Origin: Planctomycetota bacterium
GTDB lineage: Bacteria > Planctomycetota > Planctomycetia > Planctomycetales > Planctomycetaceae
Assembly: GCA_023417655.1 (NCBI GenBank)
Contig: JAEZFD010000039.1
Location: 1-64,000 of the forward strand
Reading direction: 5' to 3'
DNA: 64,000 nucleotides
Shown: positions 25,768-34,832 of the stretch, piece by piece
Numbering within the stretch: the first letter of the stretch is position 1
Layout: every line of letters begins with the position of its first letter
Position numbers and translations under genes: made by a program
The notes under the pieces: generated by a model
Database searches by the model: none
The model's input: the letters and a program-made list of their open reading frames with translations, nothing else
Told to the model about the DNA's origin: nothing

Positions 25768-27456
25768 TCAGGAAGCCTGGGTCAACACGTCATTTTTCCG
25801 GAAGGGGACTTCAAAGATTGTGGTCACTCCATTGCCTTTTGAAGAGTACCCCTTGCGCATCTGGACGCGCCAGACCAGCTGATCTCCGAGCTCCTCAGCC
25901 CCTTCATCAGATGCGGCGAGGTAGGTCACATAGGACTCACCCGGTTTCAGAACGTGCCCGAGGTCCTGATCTTTCAAGTCCCAGTCCCCCTGAGCCGGCA
26001 TACGGTAGAGCTGCAATGACGGAGTGTTTCGGGTCTTCGCTCCCTGCTCAGCAATATACTGATTTGTGAAGTCCCAGTTCTGCCGGGCTTTGCTGACCCA
26101 GCGGAGTACCAGTCGGCGATCCAGCGGAGCAATGTCCTGATCCTCGGAGACGTTCGTGAACTTCAACCAGAGTTTCCAGACTGGAGCTGTGGCTTCTCGT
26201 TTTCGCTTCGGATCACCGGAGTAGTGAGTGAACTCGGCCGGTTCTGACGTGATCTTCAGGGGTTCGACGAGGATATTGCCGAACCGCTGCTTCGTCCCGA
26301 GTGCGAGAGTGTGACCTTTGGGCAATCGCATATTTGCCGGGACATAGGACAGGTTCTCAACTTTCTCCGCAGGAATATCTGGAAGGCTTTCCAGATGATG
26401 GGGGCGGAACCACTCAGTCAGATCCTTGAGAACAAACATGAGCAGGGCCACAGTGACGACGGCGGCATAGCCCCCCAGGAGAATCATCCGGCGCCGTTCT
26501 GCTCCAGGATTCGGCGAACTGGAGTCTCCCGTCGATTTACGGGTCACTGGAGGATCGACAGTCCCACCGGACAGGAAGTCCCCGCCCCCTTTGCCGACCA
26601 GTGGACCAGAACTTCCTCGATCGAGTCCCGCCAGTCCGCCGGCTGCTGCTCCCGCGGCAGCTGGCGCAACGAAGTCCGCCCAATTGGAACTTCCAGCGGG
26701 GTATTCTGTTGTCTTCGCCGATTGCGGAAGGTCGGTGTCACGATCGATTGAGACATCCTTCGAATCGACGCCTCTCGCAAGCGGATTCAGCCAGGCGCGA
26801 GGAGGAGGAGGCTCATTCTCATCTGGGGGCGGAATTTCAAATCTGTGATCATCCAGAGTCGGCGGCGTCACTTCGTTCGATTTGGGATCATCTGGCGAGG
26901 GGACAGACTCGTCGGATTCCAATTTCGCCGAGCCGTTGCCAGCGTCTATCTCCGATCCGGACTCGTGCTGCAATTCTTCAGGCAGCGGGAAAACCGGGAG
27001 TTCAGCATCAGTCGCTTCTGAAGAAATCGGAACATCCAGCGGTGCCCCGGGGTCGGTAAACTGTTCGGTCGGATAAAGGATTCCGGAGTTTCCTGCAGAT
27101 TCCCGGAAGCCATCCTGATCGAACTGGTCGTTCTTGAGCACCAGAGTTGTGCCGTCCGAACTGTTCAGCGATGGCGGGGGGATATCGGCGATGTCATCGA
27201 GAACAACGGGATCAACTGTGTCTTCTGCCTGCAGTTCATTTTCCTCAGACACCGGAAGACCTGAGCCGGAAGGCGAGGGTTCTGATGGCACTGGTTCTGA
27301 TGACACGGACTCAGAAGACGCGGACTCAGAAGACACTGCGTCAGGTGGGTCTGGCTGATCCTTCTTCGGTGGGGTCGCTGGAGGCTGCGGAGGCTCGCGG
27401 TTTTCGATCCCGCGTTTCAGCCAGTCGAAATCAGGTGTGAACTCTCTGCCACTCAT
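25768..27456 (-). CDS. Single-pass membrane protein with long acidic disordered N-terminus, unknown
   Basis: About 562 residues starting at ATG 27454-27456 (MSGREFTPDFDWLKRG); an in-frame ATG at 27489 is less likely. Residues about 20-310 are low complexity, rich in Ser, Glu, Pro and Asp, including serial S-S-E-S/P units (SSESASSESVSSEPVPSEP). A membrane helix follows (about 324-343, ILLGGYAAVVTVALLMFVLK). The C-terminal 210 residues are folded and extracytoplasmic by the positive-inside rule, with LKITSEPAEFTHYSG and VWKLWLKFTNVSEDQDIAPLD suggesting a beta-sandwich. The N-terminal half would be cytoplasmic. I do not recognise a family. It stands alone upstream of the DUF4432 gene. Confidence 0.72.
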   Translation of the reverse strand: MSGREFTPDFDWLKRGIENREPPQPPATPPKKDQPDPPDAVSSESASSESVSSEPVPSEPSPSGSGLPVSEENELQAEDTVDPVVLDDIADIPPPSLNSSDGTTLVLKNDQFDQDGFRESAGNSGILYPTEQFTDPGAPLDVPISSEATDAELPVFPLPEELQHESGSEIDAGNGSAKLESDESVPSPDDPKSNEVTPPTLDDHRFEIPPPDENEPPPPRAWLNPLARGVDSKDVSIDRDTDLPQSAKTTEYPAGSSNWADFVAPAAAGAAAGGLAGLDRGSSGPLVGKGGGDFLSGGTVDPPVTRKSTGDSSSPNPGAERRRMILLGGYAAVVTVALLMFVLKDLTEWFRPHHLESLPDIPAEKVENLSYVPANMRLPKGHTLALGTKQRFGNILVEPLKITSEPAEFTHYSGDPKRKREATAPVWKLWLKFTNVSEDQDIAPLDRRLVLRWVSKARQNWDFTNQYIAEQGAKTRNTPSLQLYRMPAQGDWDLKDQDLGHVLKPGESYVTYLAASDEGAEELGDQLVWRVQMRKGYSSKGNGVTTIFEVPFRKNDVLTQAS

Positions 27457-27625
27457 CAGGATCGACTCCGCCTCACAGATCTCCATCATTGGGAGATCGA
27501 GTTTGTGTCTTTCTCCATCCGGGCAATTTCACCGGTGGTCTCATATCAGTTGTACAGAATTTCGACCGCACTAACAGACTTGATCGATGATCAGACGACT
27601 CTCTGAAGCAAAGCGCGTCAGACTC

Positions 27626-28336
27626 TTAACCGAGTTTCTCAATTGAAGTGACGAGCTCGGAGAGAGGATCGCCGGGCCATGGTGATGCGATTCTCGTAAT
27701 CTCCGACAACCATGGCAGTGGTCCCCAGACAGGGACATCAACCAGCTGTCGCAATATCTCGGAATTAGAATCACAAGACTCATCATCCCCTTCGCTGGTC
27801 GAATTGACAACAATGCCCAGTAAAGGAAGAGAACAGTTCTTGACTGACTCCACAGTTAAAATCGTTTGGTTGAGCATACCTAACCGATTCGCGGCGACAA
27901 TTAAAACCGGGAAATTCAGATCCCTCGCCACATCCGCAACGGTTTCCTGCATTGTCAGCGGCGATTTCCAGCCCCCTGCTCCTTCGACAAGGACAAAGTC
28001 GACCTGCCCGGTCCAGACATGAACTCCGGAACGCAGTAATGCTCCATCGACGGAAGTCCCTTCCTGTCGAGCTGCAACCGGCGGGGCAACCGGTGCCATA
28101 AAACGTTGGGGGCAGATCCATTCTCGCGGAATTCCTGCGGGAATCGCTGCTGCGAGACGTTCGACATCTTCCCAGATCAAATGTCCGTCAGGATGACGTA
28201 TCGCACCCGAACAGGCCGGCTTATAGAGACCAACTGACCGGCCGCGCGATTGTAATTCCGCGGCGAGCTGACAGGTGACTTCTGTTTTTCCAACTCCGGT
28301 ATCGGTCCCCGTGATGAAGACACCCTTCGTCACCAT
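27626..28336 (-). CDS. bioD: Dethiobiotin synthetase
   Basis: ATP-dependent enzyme that closes the ureido ring of biotin from diaminopelargonate and CO2; 236 residues from ATG 28334-28336. The P-loop is FITGTDTGVGKT (6-17). YKPACSG follows, with the CO2/DAPA-binding Lys, then the switch-like VEGAGGWKSPL. Upstream in-frame codons to 28438 add a segment unlike BioD, so the internal start is chosen. The family is usually 220-240 residues. No other bio genes are adjacent, so the biotin pathway is scattered. It is divergent from the DHH phosphoesterase gene, sharing a 190-base promoter region. A BirA site is not evident. Confidence 0.9.
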   Translation of the reverse strand: MVTKGVFITGTDTGVGKTEVTCQLAAELQSRGRSVGLYKPACSGAIRHPDGHLIWEDVERLAAAIPAGIPREWICPQRFMAPVAPPVAARQEGTSVDGALLRSGVHVWTGQVDFVLVEGAGGWKSPLTMQETVADVARDLNFPVLIVAANRLGMLNQTILTVESVKNCSLPLLGIVVNSTSEGDDESCDSNSEILRQLVDVPVWGPLPWLSEITRIASPWPGDPLSELVTSIEKLG

Positions 28337-28527
28337 GCTGCAGTTTCCTTGGCGGAACAGGAGAAACCGAATTGTGTGCGCCCGATCCGGTGAAACACCC
28401 GTGCGCAGGGCTCGAACTCCCGGACGCCGAGAGGGCATTTGATTAGAATGGTAACCGCACGGTTGCGCAGTTAAAGTGAAGGCAGCCCGCCAATTGATGT
28501 TTTCTGACAGACCGAGAAAGAGTTTCG

Positions 28528-29559
28528 ATGCCGATCGACTGGCAACCGCTGCTTGAGATTATCTCTGCTCACGAGCGGTTCGTGATTACCAGTCATGTCC
28601 GCCCGGATGCCGATGCGATTGGATCCGAAATCGGACTCGCAACCTTTCTCCAGAATCGGGGAAAACAGGTACGGATTGTGAATCCTTCACAAACTCCGAA
28701 CCATTTACAGTTCCTCGATCCCAATGGACTGATCCAGAAGATTGGGACCGATGTTTCGATCGAGTCCTGCTGTGACACCGACGTTCATATTATTGTCGAC
28801 ACCAGTGCATGGCAGCAGCTCCAAGAGGTAGGGACAGCGCTCAAGCAGACGCAGGCGAGAAAGGTGGTCATCGATCACCACCTCAGTTCCGACGATCTCG
28901 GAGCCGCCGAATTTAAAGATATCACCGCTGCAGCCGCCGGAGTTCTGGTGACTGAGCTGATTGAAGCCTCAGGTGATTCGTTTACACCAGTACAGGCAAC
29001 TGCCCTGTTTGCTGCGATTGCGACCGACACAGGCTGGTTCCGCTTCTCGAATTCCGATAGCCGCACATTCAATACCGCTGCCCGACTGGTCGACCGGGGC
29101 GTTGAACCGAATACCCTGTACCGGGTGTTGTACGAGCGCTCTTCACTCGCCCGACTGAAGTTGCAGGCAATCGCATTGAATCGTGTGTCCCTCGCGTGCC
29201 ATGGTCAGCTCGCCCATACATATGTGACGCAGAAAGACTTCGCTGAGACAGGCGCCCATCCGTCAGATACGGAAGATCTCGTCAACATCTGTCTGAGCAT
29301 CGACGGCGTGGAATCCGCGTTCATCCTTGTTGAACAACCAGAGGGTCAGGCGAAAGGAAGTCTGCGAAGCCGTTCACGAATCAGTGTCGCCGCCGTTGCC
29401 GAACAGTTCGGAGGAGGTGGGCATCGACAAGCCGCAGGAACGATGCTCCCCGGCCCCCTCCTTGAAGCACAGGCAAAGTTACTGGATGCGTTTGCAGTTG
29501 CCTTTGAACATTTGAACAATGAACATCGTGTCACCTCAGGCGAACCATTGACCGCCTGA
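28528..29559 (+). CDS. nrnA: DHH-family phosphoesterase, NrnA-type oligoribonuclease/pAp phosphatase
   Basis: A 343-residue DHH/DHHA1 protein. Mn2+-binding motifs are seen in order: SHVRPDADAIGSE (22-34), IIVDTSAW (87-94), VIDHH (113-117) and ATDTGWFRFSNS. The C-terminal DHHA1 domain carries GSLRSRSRISVAAVAEQFGGGGHRQAAG, with the GGGH substrate-binding loop. NrnA degrades short oligoribonucleotides and dephosphorylates 3'-phosphoadenosine 5'-phosphate. Domain order and length match. The ATG at 28528 has GAAAGAG upstream. A 51-codon frame follows 43 bases after the stop, then a weak terminator. It may serve as the oligoribonuclease of this organism, since no orn is in the window. Confidence 0.9.
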   Translation: MPIDWQPLLEIISAHERFVITSHVRPDADAIGSEIGLATFLQNRGKQVRIVNPSQTPNHLQFLDPNGLIQKIGTDVSIESCCDTDVHIIVDTSAWQQLQEVGTALKQTQARKVVIDHHLSSDDLGAAEFKDITAAAAGVLVTELIEASGDSFTPVQATALFAAIATDTGWFRFSNSDSRTFNTAARLVDRGVEPNTLYRVLYERSSLARLKLQAIALNRVSLACHGQLAHTYVTQKDFAETGAHPSDTEDLVNICLSIDGVESAFILVEQPEGQAKGSLRSRSRISVAAVAEQFGGGGHRQAAGTMLPGPLLEAQAKLLDAFAVAFEHLNNEHRVTSGEPLTA

Positions 29560-29602
29560 TGTGATCTCGATGTGATTCTCGTCAGTGCGGTGATTCCTGT
29601 CC

Positions 29603-29758
29603 ATGAATGACACGAAGCAGCCGCTCCGAAAGTTCCTACCACACGACGATCCAAATCCCTCCACTGCAGTCCTGCCCCGCCTGATACGACTCCCCGAAGA
29701 TTTCATCGAAGAACATTTTGCCCACCAGGCAGTTTCCGAAGAGTTCATGAAGTATTGA
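29603..29758 (+). CDS. Possible 51-residue protein, unknown
   Basis: An ATG-started frame of 51 codons downstream of nrnA. It begins MNDTKQPLRKFLPHDD and ends FIEEHFAHQAVSEEFMKY. The second half is amphipathic and acidic with regular hydrophobic spacing, and the frame ends just before a small hairpin that could be a terminator, as expected for the last gene of a unit. No ribosome site stands out. I recognise no family. The open frame on the opposite strand over the same bases has no hallmark either. Confidence 0.35.
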   Translation: MNDTKQPLRKFLPHDDPNPSTAVLPRLIRLPEDFIEEHFAHQAVSEEFMKY

Positions 29759-29773
29759 ATACGATCGACGGAG

Positions 29774-29795
29774 CAGCCTGAAAACAGGTTGTTCC
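29774..29795 (+). terminator. Weak terminator-like hairpin
   Basis: CAGCCTG (29774-29780) and CAGGTTG (29785-29791) form a 7-base stem with an AAAA loop and one G-T pair, followed only by TTCC. It lies after nrnA and the 51-codon frame. Confidence 0.35.
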
Positions 29796-29818
29796 ATTCG
29801 ACAAACCCATTGTCGGTC

Positions 29819-29824
29819 TACAAT
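29819..29824 (+). promoter_or_regulatory. Possible -10 element for the Rieske/cytochrome operon
   Basis: TACAAT at 29819-29824, with a poor -35 match TTCGAC at 29797-29802 (16-base spacer). It is 130 bases before the Rieske start. Confidence 0.25.
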
Positions 29825-29953
29825 TGTTGATCAGGTGAATCCAGCAGTGAAACCGGCCCCCACGAAGAGACATCCTCACTGAGAGAATTCTCTTTGCCGG
29901 ATGCCGAGAAAGCGGTTTGCCTCAAACACAGGTCTGGATTGAAAGGTGATGTG

Positions 29954-30523
29954 ATGACCTCCACTGAAACAGACAGTCAGGAAACTCACACGACAATCTC
30001 CCGCCGGCGTCGATTTCTGAAAGAGGCCTCGGCACTGGTCGCAGCCGGAATCGCATTGCTCGCTCCATGCGGAATCGCGATGGGCTATATTCTGTCGCCA
30101 CTCTTCCGAAATGGCTCCAAGCAAGAGGCAGGGGACGGCTTCCGTTTCGTCGGGAAGACCGGGGGACTCGTGCCCGGAGGACCACCGCAGTTGTTTCAGG
30201 TCATCGGCGTCAAGAAGGATGCCTGGACGACGCATCCCGGGCAGGCACTGGGCTCCGTCTTCGTCAGTCAGCGGACTGATGGAAGCCTGCTGTGTCTCAA
30301 CGCTCGATGCACGCACCTGGGATGTACAGTGGGGTTCCGCCCAAAGCAGGACGAATTCTTCTGTCCTTGCCATACTGCTTCATTCACTGTGACCGGCGAG
30401 CGGACAAACGGTGTCCCTCCTCGAAACTTGGATCGACTGGAAGCAGAGATCCGGAACAAAGACGAAATCTGGGTGAAGTTCCAGAATTACCGTTGCGGGA
30501 CTGATCAGCAGATCCCGGTTTAA
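29954..30523 (+). CDS. Rieske iron-sulfur protein of a cytochrome bc/b6f-type complex
   Basis: A 189-residue quinol-oxidising subunit. The [2Fe-2S] ligands are Cys119 and His121 in CTHLGC and Cys137 and His140 in CPCH; Cys124 and Cys139 can form the stabilising disulfide. The N-terminus has a twin-arginine-like stretch SRRRRFLKEA followed by a hydrophobic segment (25-50) that anchors the protein and targets it for folded export. ATG 29954 is preferred over the in-frame start at 29894 because AAGGTG lies 8 bases upstream and the Tat motif is then close to the terminus. It precedes the cytochrome b-c gene by 125 bases, so the two form an operon for the respiratory complex. Confidence 0.92.
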   Translation: MTSTETDSQETHTTISRRRRFLKEASALVAAGIALLAPCGIAMGYILSPLFRNGSKQEAGDGFRFVGKTGGLVPGGPPQLFQVIGVKKDAWTTHPGQALGSVFVSQRTDGSLLCLNARCTHLGCTVGFRPKQDEFFCPCHTASFTVTGERTNGVPPRNLDRLEAEIRNKDEIWVKFQNYRCGTDQQIPV

Positions 30524-30648
30524 AACGACCGCGATCCCGTGAAGTAGCGGAACTGAACGCGACAGACGATCAGCGAGCAGACGGACCCAAGATACTCTGT
30601 GACAGCTGACCACTGTCGCTAACGGAATGAAACGAAGGCCTCCTGACG

Positions 30649-32562
30649 ATGGCGACGATTCACGACTGGCTGGATGATCGTACTGGATATCGGGCCATTC
30701 TCTCTCGAACTCTGTTTGCCCCCATTCCCGGCGGAGCGCGATGGCGGTATGTCTGGGGAACAACCCTCGGCTTCACCTTCTTCCTGCAGATGGTCACCGG
30801 CATCTGCTTGTGGATGACATACAGCCCCAGCACGACGACCGCCTGGGAAAGCGTCTATTACATTCAGAATGAAATGACACTGGGCTGGGTCGTCCGCGGT
30901 ATTCACCACTTCGCCGCCCAGACAATGATGATTCTGCTCGTCCTGCATTTGATGCAGGTCGTTATCGATGGCGCGTATCGGGCGCCGCGAGAAGTGAACT
31001 TCTGGATCGGTCTGATCCTGATGCAGATCGTCATGGTGCTCGGAGTGACCGGTTATCTCCTGCCATGGGATCAGCGGGGATACGCCGCCACCCAGATTGT
31101 TACAGGAATCATCGGATCGACTCCGATCGTGGGTCCGGCGGTTCAGCTGATCGTGCAGGGAGGGCCCGATTATGGGCATCTGAATTTGACCCGGTTCTTC
31201 GCATTGCATGCTGGCATTCTGCCACTGTGCCTGCTGTTCTTCCTGTTCCTGCACATCTATGTCTTTCGTCGTCACGGGTATCAGGGACAGCCCAAATCGA
31301 CGGAACCGACTGAAAAGTACTGGCCTGATCAGTTTCTGAAGGATGCGGTCGCCTGCCTGGCGGTCTTGGCGGCAATCATGGCCTGCACGCTGTATTGGCG
31401 TGGAGGCGAATTGACTGCTCCCGCGGATCCGGCTGAGGCCTATTCTGCCGCGCGACCGGAATGGTACTACCTGTTCCTTTTCAAATTCCTGAGTCTCTCC
31501 TGGGTCTCCATGATCGGAGCCAAGACCGGACTCGGTGAATCATTCGGAGCTGTGATCGTTCCCGGCGTCGCAATGACGGTCATCATCTTCATGCCTTTGA
31601 TTGCCCGACGAAAATTCGGTCATCGATTCAATGTCGGATTCCTCTGGGTCGTTGTCGGAATCGCCGGCGTTCTCACCGGGATGGCCGTGCATGCCGACTG
31701 GATTTCGAATTCGGTTGAAGGAAAGGAGTATCGCATCGCGGTCGCGAAAGCCCATGCAGAGGCACGTCGCGCGAAAGAACTCGCTGCGTCTCCGGCAGGG
31801 ATTCCGCCTGAAGGGGCCGGTCAGCTTCTGAAGAACGATCCGCTGACCCAAGGTCCCAAACTCTTTGGCATTTATTGCATCAACTGTCACCAACCAGAGA
31901 GCCGGACCGCTGAATTTACAGAGCCCGCCATCGCTCCTGAATTGGCCGATCCGTTGACCCCGACCGTGGTGAAGTTTGCGTCACGCGAATGGAACAAAAG
32001 CGTGCTCCTGAACTTCGCCGATCACTTTAAGTCTTTGGCAAAAACTCAGGGAGATCACGCTGGAGCCGCCGAGGCCATCTTGAATGGATCAATGAAGGAC
32101 TGGTCGGAATCGAATGCTCCCACTCTGAATGATCCGCAGAACGCTGAAGACCTGAATGCTCTTGTTGAGTTCCTCTACACACAGAGCACTCGACCGGATG
32201 CACTTCCATCAGATTCGCCGGTGGTTCAGCGAGGTCAAGAAATCTTTACGACCGGCAAGCTAAAGATGGGCTCTGTTGATGCCTGCGTCGACTGCCATGC
32301 AATGCATCCCGTTGTCTGGAAAGACGGAGTTCGGGGAATGGCTGAAGAAGCCCTGTCAGAAGGTCTTCAACCTGACCTGACTGGATACGGCGGGACAGAA
32401 TGGCTCAAGAAAATGATCGCCACTCCACATGCACTCTATGCAGGGGACTCTGGCAACAATGCCATGCCAGCGTTCGAAGATCAGCTGACAGTACGGGAAC
32501 TCGACATGCTCGCCCGGTGGCTGTCGCTGGACTACTACCCGCCGCAATCGACAAAGCATTGA
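30649..32562 (+). CDS. Cytochrome b (b6-type) fused to a di-heme cytochrome c
   Basis: A 637-residue fusion that supplies the membrane and c-type hemes of a quinol:cytochrome c reductase. Residues 1-350 are a full-length cytochrome b. Helix B carries His86 and His100; helix D carries His187 and His202, a 15-residue step as in cytochrome b6 rather than the 14 of mitochondrial cytochrome b. The Qo motif PEWY is at 270-273. After a final helix (about 330-348), an extracytoplasmic part has two c-heme sites, CINCH (410-414) and CVDCH (546-550), and a late MPAF that could give an axial Met. No separate cytochrome c1 or subunit IV gene is present. It follows the Rieske gene. The fused part presumably replaces cytochrome c1/f. 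Confidence 0.92.
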   Translation: MATIHDWLDDRTGYRAILSRTLFAPIPGGARWRYVWGTTLGFTFFLQMVTGICLWMTYSPSTTTAWESVYYIQNEMTLGWVVRGIHHFAAQTMMILLVLHLMQVVIDGAYRAPREVNFWIGLILMQIVMVLGVTGYLLPWDQRGYAATQIVTGIIGSTPIVGPAVQLIVQGGPDYGHLNLTRFFALHAGILPLCLLFFLFLHIYVFRRHGYQGQPKSTEPTEKYWPDQFLKDAVACLAVLAAIMACTLYWRGGELTAPADPAEAYSAARPEWYYLFLFKFLSLSWVSMIGAKTGLGESFGAVIVPGVAMTVIIFMPLIARRKFGHRFNVGFLWVVVGIAGVLTGMAVHADWISNSVEGKEYRIAVAKAHAEARRAKELAASPAGIPPEGAGQLLKNDPLTQGPKLFGIYCINCHQPESRTAEFTEPAIAPELADPLTPTVVKFASREWNKSVLLNFADHFKSLAKTQGDHAGAAEAILNGSMKDWSESNAPTLNDPQNAEDLNALVEFLYTQSTRPDALPSDSPVVQRGQEIFTTGKLKMGSVDACVDCHAMHPVVWKDGVRGMAEEALSEGLQPDLTGYGGTEWLKKMIATPHALYAGDSGNNAMPAFEDQLTVRELDMLARWLSLDYYPPQSTKH

Positions 32563-32594
32563 GTTGGCAGATGAGAAGAGGAGCTGAGTCCGCT

Positions 32595-33320
32595 CTACGC
32601 GACTTCGCCGCGAGATTCAGACTCCTCTTTCCCAGGCTGTTCTTTCTCAACGATTCGCCGCAGTCGTGACGACCACGGAAGATCAGACAGGTCAGACAGG
32701 CCAAAAGTCTCGAGAAACAGGCGCGTCGTCCCATAGAGATAGGGACGCCCCAGCGAGTCATCCTCTCCGACCACGCGAACCAGATTGCGTTCCATCAACT
32801 GCTTGATGATTTCCGCGGATTGAACTCCCCGAACTGACTCCACGTCTGCCCGAGTGCATGGCTGGCGATAAGCAATGATGGCAACCGTCTCGAGTAAAGG
32901 AGGCGAGAGCTTCAGCCTCGCCTGCCGCTCATGCACGCGGTCCAGCCACGGTGCCAGATCACTTCGCGTCAGCAGACGGAATCCGGCCGCCACCTGCTCA
33001 ATGCGGAAGGCCGAATATGTGGCATCGTAACCCGCGTTTAATTGCTGGATGATTTCCAGAGCTTCCCGCGTGTCTGCGAGGACTGCAATCTGGGCCAGCT
33101 TTTTCGCTGACAACGCCGACTCCGCGACAAACAGCGCCGCTTCCAGTCTGGCCTGTTTCGGGGTGCGGACCTGATTTGAAAGTCCGCTGTCAACCCGAAG
33201 CGTGGTCGCGACGGCACGACTTAGCCGCTGTCGCCATTGCCATCCGGTCGAATGACTCTGGCTGGCCGCAGACTGCGACCGTTGAAGCGAACGGGGGGAG
33301 AAAAGAGAACGATTCAACAT
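32595..33320 (-). CDS. scpB: Segregation and condensation protein B
   Basis: Kleisin-interacting subunit of the SMC-ScpA-ScpB condensin; 241 residues. Two winged-helix domains are seen: KQARLEAALFVAESALSAKKLAQ with the YDATYSAFRIEQVAAGFRLLTR strands, then LSPPLLETVAIIAYRQPCTRADVESVRGV and the RPYLYGTTRLFLETFGL end. The last 25 residues are charged. The first 50 residues are a Ser/Arg/Gln-rich extension not typical of ScpB; an internal start cannot be excluded, although no good ribosome site points to one. scpA is not adjacent, whereas in many bacteria the two are paired. It converges on the cytochrome operon with 32 bases between them. Confidence 0.9.
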   Translation of the reverse strand: MLNRSLFSPRSLQRSQSAASQSHSTGWQWRQRLSRAVATTLRVDSGLSNQVRTPKQARLEAALFVAESALSAKKLAQIAVLADTREALEIIQQLNAGYDATYSAFRIEQVAAGFRLLTRSDLAPWLDRVHERQARLKLSPPLLETVAIIAYRQPCTRADVESVRGVQSAEIIKQLMERNLVRVVGEDDSLGRPYLYGTTRLFLETFGLSDLSDLPWSSRLRRIVEKEQPGKEESESRGEVA

Positions 33321-33524
33321 GACAAGGCAGATGCTCGCAATCGCCGGACGAGATTTCAGAAGTCAGAGCGACAGGCTTGAAATTAAAAATCCAAAAGCAC
33401 GAAATTCGAAACAAATCCGAAAGCTCAACAACGAGAAAATGCAGGCCGCTGAAGAGAGTTAAGATTTTCCAGTTTGGTTTGAATTTCAGATCTTGCGATT
33501 GGAGTTTCTTCAGAGCAAACCACT

Positions 33525-34457
33525 CTAACGCTGTCCGTTCGTCATCATTGAATAGCCTTCGCCTCGCGTCGGATAGTTCGAGCGAGCAAATCGGTTCTGC
33601 ATCCATCCGTCAACCTGCTGCAAGACTCGATTGACTGCCAGCAGAGGATCATCCGACTCCGCCTCGAAGCGGTGCGTCACCTGAGGAGCATCGCCTGGAG
33701 CATACAGACAGACGAAAAGAAACGTTCCTTCAGTCGCTCCGCGTTCCAGATGAAAGTTGGTGATTCCCAGATCGGCCAGTTTCATGGACGCCTGTCGCCA
33801 GGTTAATGTCGCTCCCGCGGCAGCTGTATTCATCCCTGACTGGTGCATGCCGTTCATTGGCGAATTGAAGGGATTAGACGCAGAGCCATGTCCCTCTCCA
33901 GTCATCGGCCCTCTGACGCTCGCCTCCACTCCTCGAGTCTCCAGACCTCTGGTCTCGATGGAATGAGCAGGCGCGGAATCGAATGGTGATCGGGAAGTTC
34001 CCATTGACCCCATCGATGTGGGAGAAGCAGTCACAACAGGCTGCGTCGCAGGAGAACTGTTTCCTGACGAGAAAGGATCCTGCGGGGGAATTCGACGTTC
34101 ACCGCCGAAGGGGCCTCCTTCGTTTGCGGCACCCAAGCGCGCTTGTGGTGCATTCGTTCCTCCATTAGGAGACACGAATGGAGAATGATTCTGAACGGCA
34201 GCATTTGCGTCCGTGATCGGCGTTCCCGGCTGTTGACCATACGGGATCGCGTCTTCATAAGCCGGGATAGCGTTGGTTTGCGCTGAAGTAGTCTCAGTGC
34301 GCCAGCTCAGCGCATTTTGGATTCCACGAACAACCTGATCACGTTCAGGACCTGCAGGAAGTACTTGAGGAACGCCAAAAACAGCCATCAAGCCGATGGC
34401 CGCAAGCGGAATAGATAGTAATAATGTAGCCAGAAAGCTGGCGATTTTCGCGCCCAT
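33525..34457 (-). CDS. Membrane-anchored protein with disordered linker, unknown
   Basis: A 310-residue protein with one N-terminal membrane helix (about 5-28, FLATLLLSIPLAAIGLMAVFG). A long Pro/Ser/Gly/Asn-rich linker (about 55-215) includes the repeat ETRGLETRGVEASVRG. A compact C-terminal domain (about 220-300, RQASMKLADLGITNFHLERG, FLFVCLYAPGD) ends in a helix (VNRVLQQVDGWM). The helix could be a signal anchor, placing most of the protein outside the cytoplasm. No family is recognised. The 205 bases between it and scpB hold nothing recognised. Both genes are on the minus strand. Confidence 0.72.
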   Translation of the reverse strand: MGAKIASFLATLLLSIPLAAIGLMAVFGVPQVLPAGPERDQVVRGIQNALSWRTETTSAQTNAIPAYEDAIPYGQQPGTPITDANAAVQNHSPFVSPNGGTNAPQARLGAANEGGPFGGERRIPPQDPFSSGNSSPATQPVVTASPTSMGSMGTSRSPFDSAPAHSIETRGLETRGVEASVRGPMTGEGHGSASNPFNSPMNGMHQSGMNTAAAGATLTWRQASMKLADLGITNFHLERGATEGTFLFVCLYAPGDAPQVTHRFEAESDDPLLAVNRVLQQVDGWMQNRFARSNYPTRGEGYSMMTNGQR

Positions 34458-34832
34458 AATTGGGCCTCCCTGCTAGTCATCGGCGTCGAAGTCGTCAGGC
34501 ATTCCAAAGAGTCATGCCTTCCACGGAATTCACACCTCGCAATGTCCATCTGCCTGTTGGCAGCTGGCCTGCGCGGCGGCAGGATACTTGACCGGCAGAA
34601 AACGACACAATGTCAGTTCTGCAGGATTCTGTTTGTGAACCGGGGTTGACAAGAGAGTCTGTTTTTTAAGGGGACACTTCGCCATGTCACCTGCATCAGA
34701 CTTGAACACCCCGGCCGAGGGAGCCAATTGATTTTTCGCGATATCGTTGTTATTTGATGAAACTGAGTTCCATCCATGACACCGACTCACCCCGCGTCCT
34801 GCCATGTTGTCCTACTCTAGAGGAGTTCGCTC
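34458..34832. other. Intergenic region before the double DUF1080 gene
   Basis: About 375 bases. A 51-codon minus-strand frame (34530-34685) with an AGGTG just before its ATG, basic and Cys-containing, is the only candidate gene and is not well supported. An AGAGGAG near 34814-34820 belongs to the next gene. Confidence 0.4.

Noticed and set aside
30619..31275. Open frame of 218 codons on the minus strand, His/Gln-rich
   Set aside because: Antisense shadow of the cytochrome b-c gene; its His/Gln richness is the complement of hydrophobic codons.
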